Below, piece by piece: positions 7,372 through 16,535 of a stretch of 33,926 bases of DNA. The DNA is taken from assembly GCA_047639615.1 (NCBI GenBank), contig JBLIOL010000012.1, positions 1 through 33,926 of the forward strand. Direction: 5' to 3'. Made by a program: the position numbers and the translations under genes. The notes below the pieces were generated by a model. That model was not told where the DNA came from, searched no databases, and was given only the letters and a program-made list of their open reading frames with translations. The stretch is from CAYWNK01 sp047639615 (GTDB lineage: Bacteria > Planctomycetota > UBA1135 > GCA-002686595). Within the stretch, counting starts at the first letter, position 1. Each line of letters opens with the position of its first letter.

Positions 7372-8439
7372 TTACTGCTGAGCGCCGTCCAAGATCCAGT
7401 TCTCAAGCACCTGCAGGTCGCCGGAGTAGACCTGGGCCAGGGGCATCGAGGAACCGCAGGCGGGGTTGCCGGCGATCTTGTTGTAGACCAAGCTGTTAAG
7501 TGCATCGCCAGGGATGACGCGCGTCAGGCTCGAGTTGCAGGTACTGGCCACACCGACCATGGCGGCGTAGGCAGCGCCCTCGTTAGGCAGGTCGAAGCCT
7601 GCGAAGCCATTGGCGCCGTGACAATCCGTGCAGCGATCGCCGGTGGGATTGCCCTGGAAATCGAAGGCCGGCAGATTGAAGTCGTTCCAGACGGCGGTGA
7701 AGCCTTGCAGCACGTTGATGTAGGAGCTCTTCAGCTCAACGTCCATGCCGCTGCCATCGCCGACTGTCAGGCTCACATCGTAGGTACCGCGCGCGGTGTA
7801 GATGTGGATCGGGTTCTGCATGCTGGAGCTGTTGCCATCACCGAAGTCCCAGTCCCAGCTCGTGGCGCCACCGGTGGAGAGATCGTTGAAGCTCACGCTC
7901 AAGTCGCTCGTTCCACTGACCACGTTCGAATCGAAGTCCGCGTCGAGGCCGCTACCGCCCGTGAAGGTGATCGACAGGCCGTCGGTGAAGTTGCTGGTAG
8001 CCATGGGATTTACATCCCGGAACCAGAGCTGGAAGTTCCAGGTCTCGCCGGCCTGCACGGCCACGCTGGGGTTGACCGGAATCGAGTTCGTGTCGATCGC
8101 CAAGGCGATGACCCCGGTGCTGCCGGAGTTTCCAATAGAGGCTGTGTAGCGACCGATCGGGCCTGCCAAGCACAGGTTGCCTTGGCTGCCGCCAGGGTTC
8201 GCGAAGAAGCCTTGGTTCTGGCTCACCAGGAAGTAGCCGAACTGGCTGGTGGGCAAGCTCGACGCCGTCAGCGTCAGCGGGTTGCCGCCAGCCACGTCGC
8301 TACCGGTGCCGCTAATGGTCGCCGGAGCGCCCGAAGAGTTGCTGGCCGCCGGGCCGCAATAGTTGCTGCCGACGTTCTGCGCGTTGGCGCCGGTGCACAG
8401 GGCAATAGCGCCCAAGAAAACGAAAGAGGGGGTACGCAT
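7372..8439 (-). CDS. exported PKD-domain cytochrome c protein with NFTDG-type module
   Basis: A 355-residue protein from ATG 8439 (a GTG two codons upstream is also possible) with a signal peptide ending near ANAQ (~21). Domain order: residues ~27-155 are the YCGP...NPGGSQGNLCL...SNFTDGLSITF module also found in two other proteins here; ~160-255 form a PKD domain (SWDWDFGDGNSSS, YTARGTYDVSLTV); ~260-355 form a c-type cytochrome domain with haem motif CTDCH (270-274), a likely axial Met in GSSMP (~332) and the ending NWILDGAQ typical of planctomycete cytochrome domains. It probably acts as a periplasmic or surface electron carrier. Here the shared module is N-terminal rather than C-terminal. 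Redox partners are unknown. Confidence 0.85.
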   Translation of the reverse strand: MRTPSFVFLGAIALCTGANAQNVGSNYCGPAASNSSGAPATISGTGSDVAGGNPLTLTASSLPTSQFGYFLVSQNQGFFANPGGSQGNLCLAGPIGRYTASIGNSGSTGVIALAIDTNSIPVNPSVAVQAGETWNFQLWFRDVNPMATSNFTDGLSITFTGGSGLDADFDSNVVSGTSDLSVSFNDLSTGGATSWDWDFGDGNSSSMQNPIHIYTARGTYDVSLTVGDGSGMDVELKSSYINVLQGFTAVWNDFNLPAFDFQGNPTGDRCTDCHGANGFAGFDLPNEGAAYAAMVGVASTCNSSLTRVIPGDALNSLVYNKIAGNPACGSSMPLAQVYSGDLQVLENWILDGAQQ

Positions 8440-8533
8440 GATCACAGAGCCGTGAAATCAGGGGTAAGGAAGAGCTGCGGAGAGTGAAGGAAGAATACGC
8501 CAAGCAGCTCCTGCGGGGGGCGGATCAGAGATA

Positions 8534-8561
8534 GATACCTCCGTTCTGAGAGCGGGGTATC
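8534..8561. terminator. possible hairpin after queA
   Basis: GATACC (8534-8539) pairs with GGTATC (8556-8561), with partial pairing further in. It lies 11 nt past the queA stop on the minus strand. This is a weak candidate terminator. Confidence 0.35.
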
Positions 8562-8571
8562 TCCGAGCCCC

Positions 8572-9660
8572 CTAGGGCAGCAGCAACATGGCGTCCCCGT
8601 AGCTGTAGAAGCGATACTCCTGCCGGATCGCCTCCCCATACAGCTCCAAGAGCCGCTCCCGCCCCACTAGGGCGCTCACCAGCATCAGCAGCGTGCTGCC
8701 AGGCAGGTGAAAGTTGGTCATTAGGGCATCCACGCAGCGCAGGGGCCGCCCAGGCCTAAGGAAGAGCTGCGTAGAGCCGCGGCCAGCCCGCAACTGGCCA
8801 TTCTCATCCAGAGAACTCTCTAAGGCCCGCACGCTGGTTGTGCCAACCGCCACCACGCGCCCACCACGCGCCTTACACGCGGACACAGCCTCGACGCAGG
8901 CCTGACTCACTTCGAAACGCTCAGCGTGCATGCGGTGCTCATCCACGTCCTCTACCTGCACCGGCAGAAAGGTCCCAAGCCCCACATGCAGGGTCACCTG
9001 CGTGCGTTCCACGCCGCGCGCTTCCAGGGCAGCCAACAGCTCCGGCGTAAAGTGCAAGCCCGCCGTCGGCGCGGCCACCGCACCGGAAGTCTGCGCGTAG
9101 ACCGTCTGATAACGCTCGCGATCCTCGCTGCGACCGCCCGCCGGCCGCTCGATGTAAGGCGGCAAGGGCATCTCGCCGTTCTGCTCGAGCAGCGACTCCA
9201 CGGACTCCTCCCCCCGCGCCCCGTGCAAACGCACACGCCAGAGCGCGCCGGGTTGGCCGTCCTCATCCAACTCACGCTCAAGCATCTCCGCACGCGCACC
9301 GGAGGGCTCCCCGTCCGCACCAAGCACCGCCAAGAAGTCCCCCGGCTTGGGCTTCTTCGCCGGCCGCACCATGGCGCGCCAGGCGGACCCTGAGCCTTCG
9401 CTCACGGGCTCGAGCAATAGCAGCTCCACGCGCCCGCCCGTCTCGCGCCGCGCCCAGATGCGCGCCGGCAACACACGCGTGTCATTGACCACTAGAAGAT
9501 CGCCCGCACGCAGCTCCGACACCAGGTCGCTCACCCGTACATGCCGGGTCGCGCCCCCAGCAATTTCGTGCACCAAGAGACGCGCCGCATCCCGCGGCTC
9601 GCAGGGTTCTTGGGCGATACGCTCCTGGGGCAACTCGAAAACGTAGTCGGATAGCTTCAT
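8572..9660 (-). CDS. queA: S-adenosylmethionine:tRNA ribosyltransferase-isomerase
   Basis: A 362-residue cytoplasmic enzyme of queuosine synthesis that transfers the ribosyl part of SAM to 7-aminomethyl-7-deazaguanine in tRNA. Full-length family motifs are present: LSDYVFELPQERIAQEP, DLLVVNDTRVLPAR, AMVRPAKKPKPGD, MPLPPYI, QTVYAQTSGAVAAPTAGLHFT, THVGLGTF-like TLHVGLGTFLPV, VVAVGTTSVRALES and LMTNFHLPGSTLLMLVSA. ATG 9660 is chosen over an 84-nt upstream extension because the family starts with MKLSDY and because ATGA overlaps the stop of the upstream glycosyltransferase, implying coupled translation. Nothing unusual is seen in the protein. Confidence 0.97.
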   Translation of the reverse strand: MKLSDYVFELPQERIAQEPCEPRDAARLLVHEIAGGATRHVRVSDLVSELRAGDLLVVNDTRVLPARIWARRETGGRVELLLLEPVSEGSGSAWRAMVRPAKKPKPGDFLAVLGADGEPSGARAEMLERELDEDGQPGALWRVRLHGARGEESVESLLEQNGEMPLPPYIERPAGGRSEDRERYQTVYAQTSGAVAAPTAGLHFTPELLAALEARGVERTQVTLHVGLGTFLPVQVEDVDEHRMHAERFEVSQACVEAVSACKARGGRVVAVGTTSVRALESSLDENGQLRAGRGSTQLFLRPGRPLRCVDALMTNFHLPGSTLLMLVSALVGRERLLELYGEAIRQEYRFYSYGDAMLLLP

Positions 9661-11066
9661 GGTTGGTCGGGCTCGATCCCCGCTCGGCGCCCATGGAACA
9701 ACCACAGGCCCGCAAACGGAAGGGCTAGCACAGCCCAAGTCCAATTCGACTCCTGCCAGACACCGTCAGCACGCCAGCCCGCCAGCGGCTCGTAGAGCAG
9801 CGGCGCCGCTGCCAGCAGCCACAGCCAGGCCAAGCGCGGCCGCAGAGCCAAGAAAGGCACCAGCCAGGTCAGGTACCAGGGGTGCAGCATGGGCGTGAAG
9901 AGTGCGAAGGTTCCAAGCAACACCGGCGCCGCATCCAGGGCCGAAGCACCCGCACGCCAGAGCCGCACCAGGACCAGCAGCAAGGCCGCCGCCGCCACCC
10001 CTCGTCCGAGCGCCGCCGCCGCGCCGATCCCCAGGCCCAACTCGCGCCCACCTTCCGCCAACCAACGGTAGATCAGACTGCCGCCCTCCCAACGCGTGCC
10101 GTAGGCCCCGAGCCCGGTCAGCAGCCCACGCGAGCAGTCTTCCAAGAACAGCAATGGCAGATGCAGCACAAGCGAGAATCCCAAGAGCCACGCCAGCCGC
10201 CGCCGCCAGCCCACTCCACGCAAGACCATGGGCAGCAGCATCAGCGGCAGCAGCTTGGTCCAAACCGCCGCGCTAAAGAGCAGCATGCCCAGGCACTCTC
10301 GCACGCCACCGCGCGCGCGCGCGCGCTCCGGCAAGCAAGCGAGCGCACCCACCAGCAAGAGGATCCCGAGCGAATCAAAGTGCGCCGATCCCGCGAACTC
10401 GAGCACCACCAAGGGCGAAGCCGCCCACGCAAAGGCACGCACCAGCGGCAAGCCGCGCCGCCGCAGTAGCGCGCAAAGCGGTAACAGCACAAGCAAATCG
10501 CACAATCCAAAGAAGAGTCGCATGCGCGTCACACCTTGCTCGAGCTTCCGCTCGGATGCGCTCGGCACACTGCTCATGACAGCCGCGCAAGCGAGCTGCG
10601 TAACGATCGGATAGGCCGCGCTGATATCCGTGTGATTCACACGCGCATACACGAGCGGCATGCGCTCGCGCTGCGCCGCACGTTCGGGCGCGTGCGGCGC
10701 GAAGGCGTACGGGCTCTGCCCCTGCGCCACCAAATCGCCCTCCCACAGATAGCGGTACACATCATCCGAAAGAGATACATCCGCCGCACCAACGCCCACG
10801 CGCAAGAGCAACGCGCACAGCAGAATCAGCGGCAGACCAGCATGCTTGCCGCCGCGCGCGAGCAGCCAGACGCCGGCCATCCAAGCCAGACCCGCAGCGC
10901 AAAAAGCCGCCAAACCAAGCCCATCCGGCCCCCCCGCCCGCGCGCGCCACACGAACAATCCAAGCCCACCCACAAGCGCGAAGAGCTGGGCCAACAGAGC
11001 CCCCCTAGGAGCCCCCCCATGGCCTTCATCAAAGGCAAGTTCCTTAGGAGTGTGATGGCCTTTCAT
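9657..11066 (-). CDS. GT-C type polyprenol-linked glycosyltransferase, integral membrane
   Basis: A 469-residue protein from ATG 11066 with roughly 11-12 hydrophobic segments from residue ~22 on. After the first few membrane segments comes DDVYRYLWEGDLVAQGQSPYAFAP, given here as DDVYRYLWEGD plus QGQSPYAFAP: an acidic-pair loop typical of GT-C mannosyltransferase-like (GT87/DUF2029-related) enzymes that use lipid-linked sugars. Later markers include FAGSAHFDSLGIL, WTKLLPLMLLP and TPMLHPWYLTWLVPFLALRP. The sugar and acceptor are unknown. It overlaps queA by 4 nt. The frame remains open to TTG 11180, and the first ~25 codons and the region upstream use more A/T-rich codons than the rest, so the N terminus is uncertain. 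Confidence 0.8.
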   Translation of the reverse strand: MKGHHTPKELAFDEGHGGAPRGALLAQLFALVGGLGLFVWRARAGGPDGLGLAAFCAAGLAWMAGVWLLARGGKHAGLPLILLCALLLRVGVGAADVSLSDDVYRYLWEGDLVAQGQSPYAFAPHAPERAAQRERMPLVYARVNHTDISAAYPIVTQLACAAVMSSVPSASERKLEQGVTRMRLFFGLCDLLVLLPLCALLRRRGLPLVRAFAWAASPLVVLEFAGSAHFDSLGILLLVGALACLPERARARGGVRECLGMLLFSAAVWTKLLPLMLLPMVLRGVGWRRRLAWLLGFSLVLHLPLLFLEDCSRGLLTGLGAYGTRWEGGSLIYRWLAEGGRELGLGIGAAAALGRGVAAAALLLVLVRLWRAGASALDAAPVLLGTFALFTPMLHPWYLTWLVPFLALRPRLAWLWLLAAAPLLYEPLAGWRADGVWQESNWTWAVLALPFAGLWLFHGRRAGIEPDQP

Positions 11067-11224
11067 GAACTCAGGGTTACAGGCGAGATACGCAGTTGAA
11101 CCCACGAAGGGGTCCTTTTCCCATCCTTCGAATGGAATGTATCCACAGGGTAGAACCTTCAGGATGGCGCTCCAGATCAAGCCGGCTTTGGCCGTAGTGT
11201 GCCTTTGGAGCTAACGCTTCTCGA

Positions 11225-11259
11225 CTCGATCTCGCGCCCGGGGGGGCCACGGGATCGAG
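11225..11259. terminator. hairpin downstream of helicase gene
   Basis: CTCGATCTCG (11225-11234) pairs with CGGGATCGAG (11250-11259) at 9 of 10 positions. It is the second of two stem-loops following the helicase stop on the minus strand. Confidence 0.5.
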
Positions 11260-11278
11260 CCGACTTCCCTGCGAAGAT

Positions 11279-11314
11279 CCGAGGCCGTGGGCGGTTCGCC
11301 GTCCGCGGCCTCGG
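11279..11314. terminator. 16-bp stem with tetraloop after helicase gene
   Basis: CCGAGGCCGTGGGCGG (11279-11294) pairs with CCGTCCGCGGCCTCGG (11299-11314) at 14 of 16 positions around TTCG (CGAA on the minus strand). It lies 13 nt beyond the helicase stop codon and is the likely terminator of the M48-helicase unit. Confidence 0.65.
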
Positions 11315-11327
11315 TATTTACTGCCCG

Positions 11328-14300
11328 TTAGTGCGGGTCGCACACGGGCCCCAGCAGCTCGCGCAAGCGCGCTTCGACGGCGCCTCGGTCGTCAAGCCAA
11401 TCGATGGCGAGCACACGCAGGACGGTCCAGCCAAAGGCCGCGAGCACACCCGGCCGCTGGCAGTAAGCCTCGATCACATCCGGATTCGCATAGTGCGCCG
11501 CCGTGTCCACGCTGAGCGCCAATCGGTAGCGCGCCTCACCCGCCGCACGCACGCCGATGTCCACCTGGAAGCGCGAACGCCCCACGGCCCGATCCACCAC
11601 CCAGCCTTGCTCGCGCAGCCAGTCACTGAGCGAGTCCAAAACCGCCTCCGGCTGCGCCGCCTGCCCAGCCTCCATCGGAGCCGGATGGCACTCGTCCAAG
11701 ACCCGCGCCGCGCCGCGCGCATCCCCGCGCGAGGAGGCCTGCGCGTAACGCAGGTAGCGCTTCAAGCAGTTGGCCCCATCGTTGTAGTCGTTCGTGATGC
11801 GCTCACTCGTAAAGGAGCTCACCACCGCCATGTGCCGGCGCGCGCGACTGAAGACCACGTTCAGGCGCTTCTCCCCGCCGCCCTTATTGATCGGCCCGAA
11901 GTTCATGCGCATCTTGCCAGCATCATCCGGCCCGTAGCACACGGACAGCACGATCACATCGCGCTCGTCGCCCTGCACGTTCTCCAAGTTCTTGATGAAG
12001 AGCGGCTCGGCCTCGTCGTCATCTTCCTTGTCCATTGCGCGCTCGTAGAGCTCGCCGAATTCCTCATCCTCTTCGGCCAAACGCTCCAGAGCCAGCTCCA
12101 GCTCGCCCTGCTGCGCCTCGGAGAAAGCCACCACGCCGATCGAACGCTCAGGCGCTTCCACGAGCAGCCCGCGCACCAAGCGCGCCACGTACTCGGCCTC
12201 GTCCTGGTTGCGCCGCTTGTGGTAGACAGCCTTCGGCAAGTAGTGGAAAGAGATCGGCCGCTCCAAGGTAGCCCGCGCCGCATCCCCACCCTCGTAACCA
12301 TCCTGCTCTCCGCGCGGATCCTCGCAGCGAATCTCCGCACGCTCCACATCCAAGCTGCAGTCGGGAATGGTCAGCAAACTACGCTGGTAAAAAGCTGCGT
12401 TACTGAAGTCGATCAAGGCCTCCGAACGCGAGCGGTAGTGCCAACCCAGCATCACGCTGGGCAAGGTCAAGTCGGAGTGCGCCAGGAAGCTGGCCGCGTC
12501 CAAGTCGAAACCTACCTCCGCCGCAAACACCTCCGCATCCGCGTCCTCCTCGCTGGAGCCACTGCGCTTCGACGAGAAGAAGTCCGTCGGCGGCAACTGC
12601 ATGGTGTCACCCACCACGATGCACTGCTTGCCACGGAAGATCGACGGCACGGCCTCCTCGAGCGGCACCTGGCTGGCCTCATCGAAGATCACCAGATCGA
12701 ACAACTCTGGATCCAAGGGCAGCGTGTCGGACACGGATAGCGGGCTCATGAGCCAGACCGGCTTTATATCGCGAAGCACCAGCCCCGACTCATCCGTGGC
12801 CAGGTCGCGGATCGCCTTGTAGCGCATGACCTTGGCAAACTCGCGCTCCAGGGCCTTGCGGCCCTGGGTGTAGATCTTCTTCCAACCCTTCTCGTCCGGC
12901 TTCAGCTGCGAAGCCGGCAAGCTCGAGCGCGCCAGCTTGGTGCGGAAGACGTCCACCGACTCGAGCACGACCAATTTGGCGTTGCGCTCCAAGAGCCGCT
13001 CGCGCTGGGTGTTGAGACCCTGCACCAAATCCTCCAACTGCTCCTGCCCAAACTCGCGCAGCTCGCGGTCGGATGCCAGCAGCTGGCTGACCGCATGCCG
13101 CAAGAGCACGGCCTGGATCTGTGCACTGTTCCACGGGTGGCGCGCCGCAAAATCCAGGATGTGCCCATCCCCTGCCGCCAGCTCCTGCAACTCCTCTAGG
13201 CAACCCGGCAAATCGCGCAAGCCCTCTTCCAGCTCGTCGAGGGTGCCGGTCAAGTCACTCCAAACGCGGCCGTCATCCGCGCGCAGCAGCTGCGCCAAGC
13301 TGGCGCAGAGTCGTTCATGAACCTCGCGCGCCTGCAGCAAACTCTCCACCGCCGCCGCGCCATCGGGATCTCCCGCTACGCGCTCGTGCAGTGCCCGCGC
13401 CAAGGGCCCAAGCTGTGCCGCGCCTTCGCGCAGTGCTTCCACGCGCCCCTGCACGGATTCGTGCTCACCCACCGGGAAGAAACGCGCCTGCGTACGCAGC
13501 CCCTGCTCTTCCACAGCCGCCTGTGCCGCCTGCAGGTCAGCTAACTCCTGCAGCAAGCGACTAAAGGCCGGCTGCACGCTGTGCACACTCAGGTCATAGC
13601 GCCGCCCCATGAGCTGCTTGAGCTTGTACCAACCGGGCAGCACGAAGCGGTACCACTTGCCCTCCACGCGCTCGGCCAGATCGCGCACATCGGCCAGGTC
13701 CCGCGGCTCGAAGGGCTCGCGCCAGGCCTGCGCCACCTCCTGCGCACTCTCCACCGCGCGCTCCAGCTCCAGCAGCTCCGCACTGGCCTGCTCCAAGTCC
13801 GCCGAGTCCTGGCTGCCCTCATCGAGCAGCCCCAAGGCACCGTGCTCCGCCAGGGATTGCAATTCTTGCGCGTACGCAAGCAGCGCGCCCAACTCCGCAA
13901 AGAGCGTCTCGTCGGAGGGCTGCACGCCCGCCGCATCCAGCGCCGCCGCCAATTCCACCAAGGCCGCGCGCGTCTGCGCCAGCCCCGCGTCCGCCGCCGC
14001 CAGCGGTCGTTCTTCCGACAACAGTGCCGCATGCAGGTGCCGCAGGCCATGCAGCCCAAAGCACCCCTCGCGGCCCAAGTCCGCGAGTCGCTCCTCAAGG
14101 CTCTCCAGCTCCTCTTGCCTCCCGCTGAACAGCGCGTAGGAGGGAAAGCCCTCCGCAGCGCGCGCGTCGAACTCCGGCAGCTCGCCTTCGAAGCCCACGA
14201 GCTCGCCCACAGCCTCACGCAGGCTCAGGTCTCCGGCCAGCTTGTCGCCGAGCATGCGCTGGCCCAACTGCTCCAGCTGCTCCTGGCCCCGCGCGATGGC

Positions 14301-16535
14301 ATTGCTTGCGCGCGTCCGCTTTCCACGCGCCGAAGAGAGCGCATCCTCCTCCGCCAGCAACGCCTCGTAGGTATCACGCAGCTCGTGCACGAAGCTCTTC
14401 TTGTCGCCCTGGCTGTCGTGAATCAAGCAGCACAGACTACCGAGGCCACAGGCCTCCAGCCGCTGATAGACCACGTCCAAGGCCGCGCGCTTGGCGCACA
14501 CGAAGAGCACGCGCTTCCCGCCGCCAACCGCATCCGCGATCAGGTTCGTAATCGTCTGACTCTTCCCGGTGCCCGGCGGCCCCTGGATAATGAAGCTCTC
14601 CCCGCTGCGCGCACGCGTCACCGCCGCCGCCTGGGTCGGATCCGCCGGCAGCACGTGCAAGCGCGCCGCATGCGGCGTGGCCTCCACTTCCTCGGGCCTG
14701 CGCGAACGATCCAGGCTTGTAAACAGCTCGGTGAAAGTCCGGTTCTCCAGCCCCTCCTCCTCCTGCAACTGATCGTAGTCACGCACCAGCGTCATACGCC
14801 GGTAGTTGAAGTTGCCCAGGGTCAGCGCGCACTGATCGAAGTCCCACACATAGGGGTTCTCCTCCGACCCGCGCTTGAGTGCGTAGGCCAAGCGCTCGAA
14901 GCGCGGCTTCTCGTCCTCTCCTGCGCCAATCGTTGGCATGCGCGGCCCCGGATCCGCACCCGACAAGCCGGCCAGAGGCCACTCCCCCGGATTCACGTGC
15001 TTGCTATAGAGCTGCAAGCCCAGGGGCTGAAAATTCTCGCGCCGGTAGCTGTAGTCCACGCCGCTCGAGTGCTTGACCCCACGCCCACCGAGGCGCGCAC
15101 GCTTGCGGTAGTGCTCCAAACGCTTGCGCGCGCGCTGGTGCACAAGCTCGATCTCCGGCCGCTCGATACTGCGCAAGCTCACGCCCGGCTCGCTGGCCAG
15201 AATCTGCGCCTCCAGATGCTCGTGCAGCTCGGCCATGCTGGTCTTCGACAGATCCACCGTGGTCGGCAGCTCCAATCCATACAGCCGCGACAGGTGATGA
15301 CGCAGCACCGGATTGACCTCCGCAATCTCACTGGCAGGCACCACGTCATAGCGATCCCGCACACCCTTCTGCTTGTCGATCTTCACCGGCAAGAGCAGCA
15401 GCGGCGAGTGTATGCGCTCCTGCTTTTCGCCTTTCAAGTCGTGCCAACGCAAGAAGACCAAGCACAGCCGCAGCTGTGAAAAGCCGAATTCCGCCCGATT
15501 GCGCCGATCTTCCGAGCGCAACTTGTCCAACAAGCCCGGCAGGTAAGGAGCATCCTCAAAGCGCAGATAGTCGCTGCACTCCAGGGTCTTGCCCTCGGAC
15601 AGAATCCGACCCACATTACTCCAGGTGCACAAGGCCGCCGGATCGATGTGCTTGTAGTCCAAGAGCACCGGCACCGAGGCCTCGGTCAGATCGACCATGC
15701 CCAAGGTTCGCTTGAAGTACAGCAGGCGGTTGCGTCGCGAGATCTCAAACAGCCGATCCCGCAAGGTCCCCAGGATCCGATCACGCTCGCCACGAACCTC
15801 CGGCTGAGCAAAGAGTTCGCCGCGCTCCAAGCTCTGCAGGTCCCCCGTCTGCCGATAATTGCGCAGGGTATCCGCACAGCTAGCCATATCCTGCACGCGC
15901 TTGTGACGCCTCACATCGGTCATGGCCACGATCAACTTGGCGATCACCGGATGCAGCTTCGGGTTGAGCAAGAATAAGTTCCCGCGCGCCTTAGCAAAGG
16001 CTCGCAAGCCCTGCTCCGTGCCCAGGTCCAAGCCCGTAGCCAAGGCGCCCAGCACCTGCCCGCAGGCCAGCACATCCGTCAGCGCATCGTGATGCCCAGC
16101 CTCCTGCTCCCAGGTGGTCCACCCCGCGCAAAACACCGGCCGCACGACCGCGTCGTCACCCTCACGTACCGCCAAAGATTCGCGCTCCGGCGCGTCCTCC
16201 TCGGCATGTTCCCTGTAGTCGCCCACGACCTCGATAGCCCCAAGCTGCGGCCGCTCAAGCGCCTCCACAGCCGCGCGCCCCTGCACGCCGGGCTGCACGC
16301 GATCCCAAGGGAACCACAAGCGCCCCAACCTATAGCCCAAGGCGTCCAGCCCATCCAAGGGCGCCACCTCGCCGCGCTCATGGCACACAGCCACTTGCTC
16401 CAACAGCGGCAGCACCGCCGCCATCAAGTCGCCGCTCACCCCGGGACCAACCGCCAAGGTCTCCTCGATCCACTGTCGCCCCAGCAGCTCGGGCCCTTCC
16501 GGCTCCAGCGGCTCAGTTGTTTGTTCTTCGCTCAC
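11328..16535 (-). CDS. giant DUF4011 / superfamily 1 helicase with kinase-like N terminus and Vsr-like C terminus
   Basis: A 1735-residue cytoplasmic protein. Residues ~40-230 resemble a degenerate protein kinase C-lobe: CHERGEVAPLDGLDAL where HRDLKP would be, then WTTWEQE and TDVLACGQVLGAL; the catalytic HRD and DFG residues are not recognisable. Residues ~253-470 are DUF4011 (RDRLFEISRRNRLLYFK). The ATPase has Walker A GPPGTGKSQTITNL (~652), Walker B/II LVIFDEASQVP followed by VVGDTMQLPPT, and late motifs VQGDERDVIVLS and RLNVVFSRARRHM. A long coiled-coil-rich insertion separates the two halves. Residues ~1650-1730 match the Vsr/MTES_1575-type nuclease fold (SRFQVDIGVR, FGWTVLRVLAIDWL). Start is GTG 16535, overlapping the M48 stop (GTGA). 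COG1112-type helicases with such attachments occur in anti-phage systems (Mokosh; DUF4011-helicase-Vsr proteins), so a nucleic-acid defence role is inferred. Confidence 0.88.
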   Translation of the reverse strand: MSEEQTTEPLEPEGPELLGRQWIEETLAVGPGVSGDLMAAVLPLLEQVAVCHERGEVAPLDGLDALGYRLGRLWFPWDRVQPGVQGRAAVEALERPQLGAIEVVGDYREHAEEDAPERESLAVREGDDAVVRPVFCAGWTTWEQEAGHHDALTDVLACGQVLGALATGLDLGTEQGLRAFAKARGNLFLLNPKLHPVIAKLIVAMTDVRRHKRVQDMASCADTLRNYRQTGDLQSLERGELFAQPEVRGERDRILGTLRDRLFEISRRNRLLYFKRTLGMVDLTEASVPVLLDYKHIDPAALCTWSNVGRILSEGKTLECSDYLRFEDAPYLPGLLDKLRSEDRRNRAEFGFSQLRLCLVFLRWHDLKGEKQERIHSPLLLLPVKIDKQKGVRDRYDVVPASEIAEVNPVLRHHLSRLYGLELPTTVDLSKTSMAELHEHLEAQILASEPGVSLRSIERPEIELVHQRARKRLEHYRKRARLGGRGVKHSSGVDYSYRRENFQPLGLQLYSKHVNPGEWPLAGLSGADPGPRMPTIGAGEDEKPRFERLAYALKRGSEENPYVWDFDQCALTLGNFNYRRMTLVRDYDQLQEEEGLENRTFTELFTSLDRSRRPEEVEATPHAARLHVLPADPTQAAAVTRARSGESFIIQGPPGTGKSQTITNLIADAVGGGKRVLFVCAKRAALDVVYQRLEACGLGSLCCLIHDSQGDKKSFVHELRDTYEALLAEEDALSSARGKRTRASNAIARGQEQLEQLGQRMLGDKLAGDLSLREAVGELVGFEGELPEFDARAAEGFPSYALFSGRQEELESLEERLADLGREGCFGLHGLRHLHAALLSEERPLAAADAGLAQTRAALVELAAALDAAGVQPSDETLFAELGALLAYAQELQSLAEHGALGLLDEGSQDSADLEQASAELLELERAVESAQEVAQAWREPFEPRDLADVRDLAERVEGKWYRFVLPGWYKLKQLMGRRYDLSVHSVQPAFSRLLQELADLQAAQAAVEEQGLRTQARFFPVGEHESVQGRVEALREGAAQLGPLARALHERVAGDPDGAAAVESLLQAREVHERLCASLAQLLRADDGRVWSDLTGTLDELEEGLRDLPGCLEELQELAAGDGHILDFAARHPWNSAQIQAVLLRHAVSQLLASDRELREFGQEQLEDLVQGLNTQRERLLERNAKLVVLESVDVFRTKLARSSLPASQLKPDEKGWKKIYTQGRKALEREFAKVMRYKAIRDLATDESGLVLRDIKPVWLMSPLSVSDTLPLDPELFDLVIFDEASQVPLEEAVPSIFRGKQCIVVGDTMQLPPTDFFSSKRSGSSEEDADAEVFAAEVGFDLDAASFLAHSDLTLPSVMLGWHYRSRSEALIDFSNAAFYQRSLLTIPDCSLDVERAEIRCEDPRGEQDGYEGGDAARATLERPISFHYLPKAVYHKRRNQDEAEYVARLVRGLLVEAPERSIGVVAFSEAQQGELELALERLAEEDEEFGELYERAMDKEDDDEAEPLFIKNLENVQGDERDVIVLSVCYGPDDAGKMRMNFGPINKGGGEKRLNVVFSRARRHMAVVSSFTSERITNDYNDGANCLKRYLRYAQASSRGDARGAARVLDECHPAPMEAGQAAQPEAVLDSLSDWLREQGWVVDRAVGRSRFQVDIGVRAAGEARYRLALSVDTAAHYANPDVIEAYCQRPGVLAAFGWTVLRVLAIDWLDDRGAVEARLRELLGPVCDPH

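Noticed and set aside
13581..15479. 632-codon plus-strand open frame inside the helicase gene
   Set aside because: Arg/Gln/Leu-rich antisense shadow with no recognisable domain; the opposite strand encodes clear helicase motifs.
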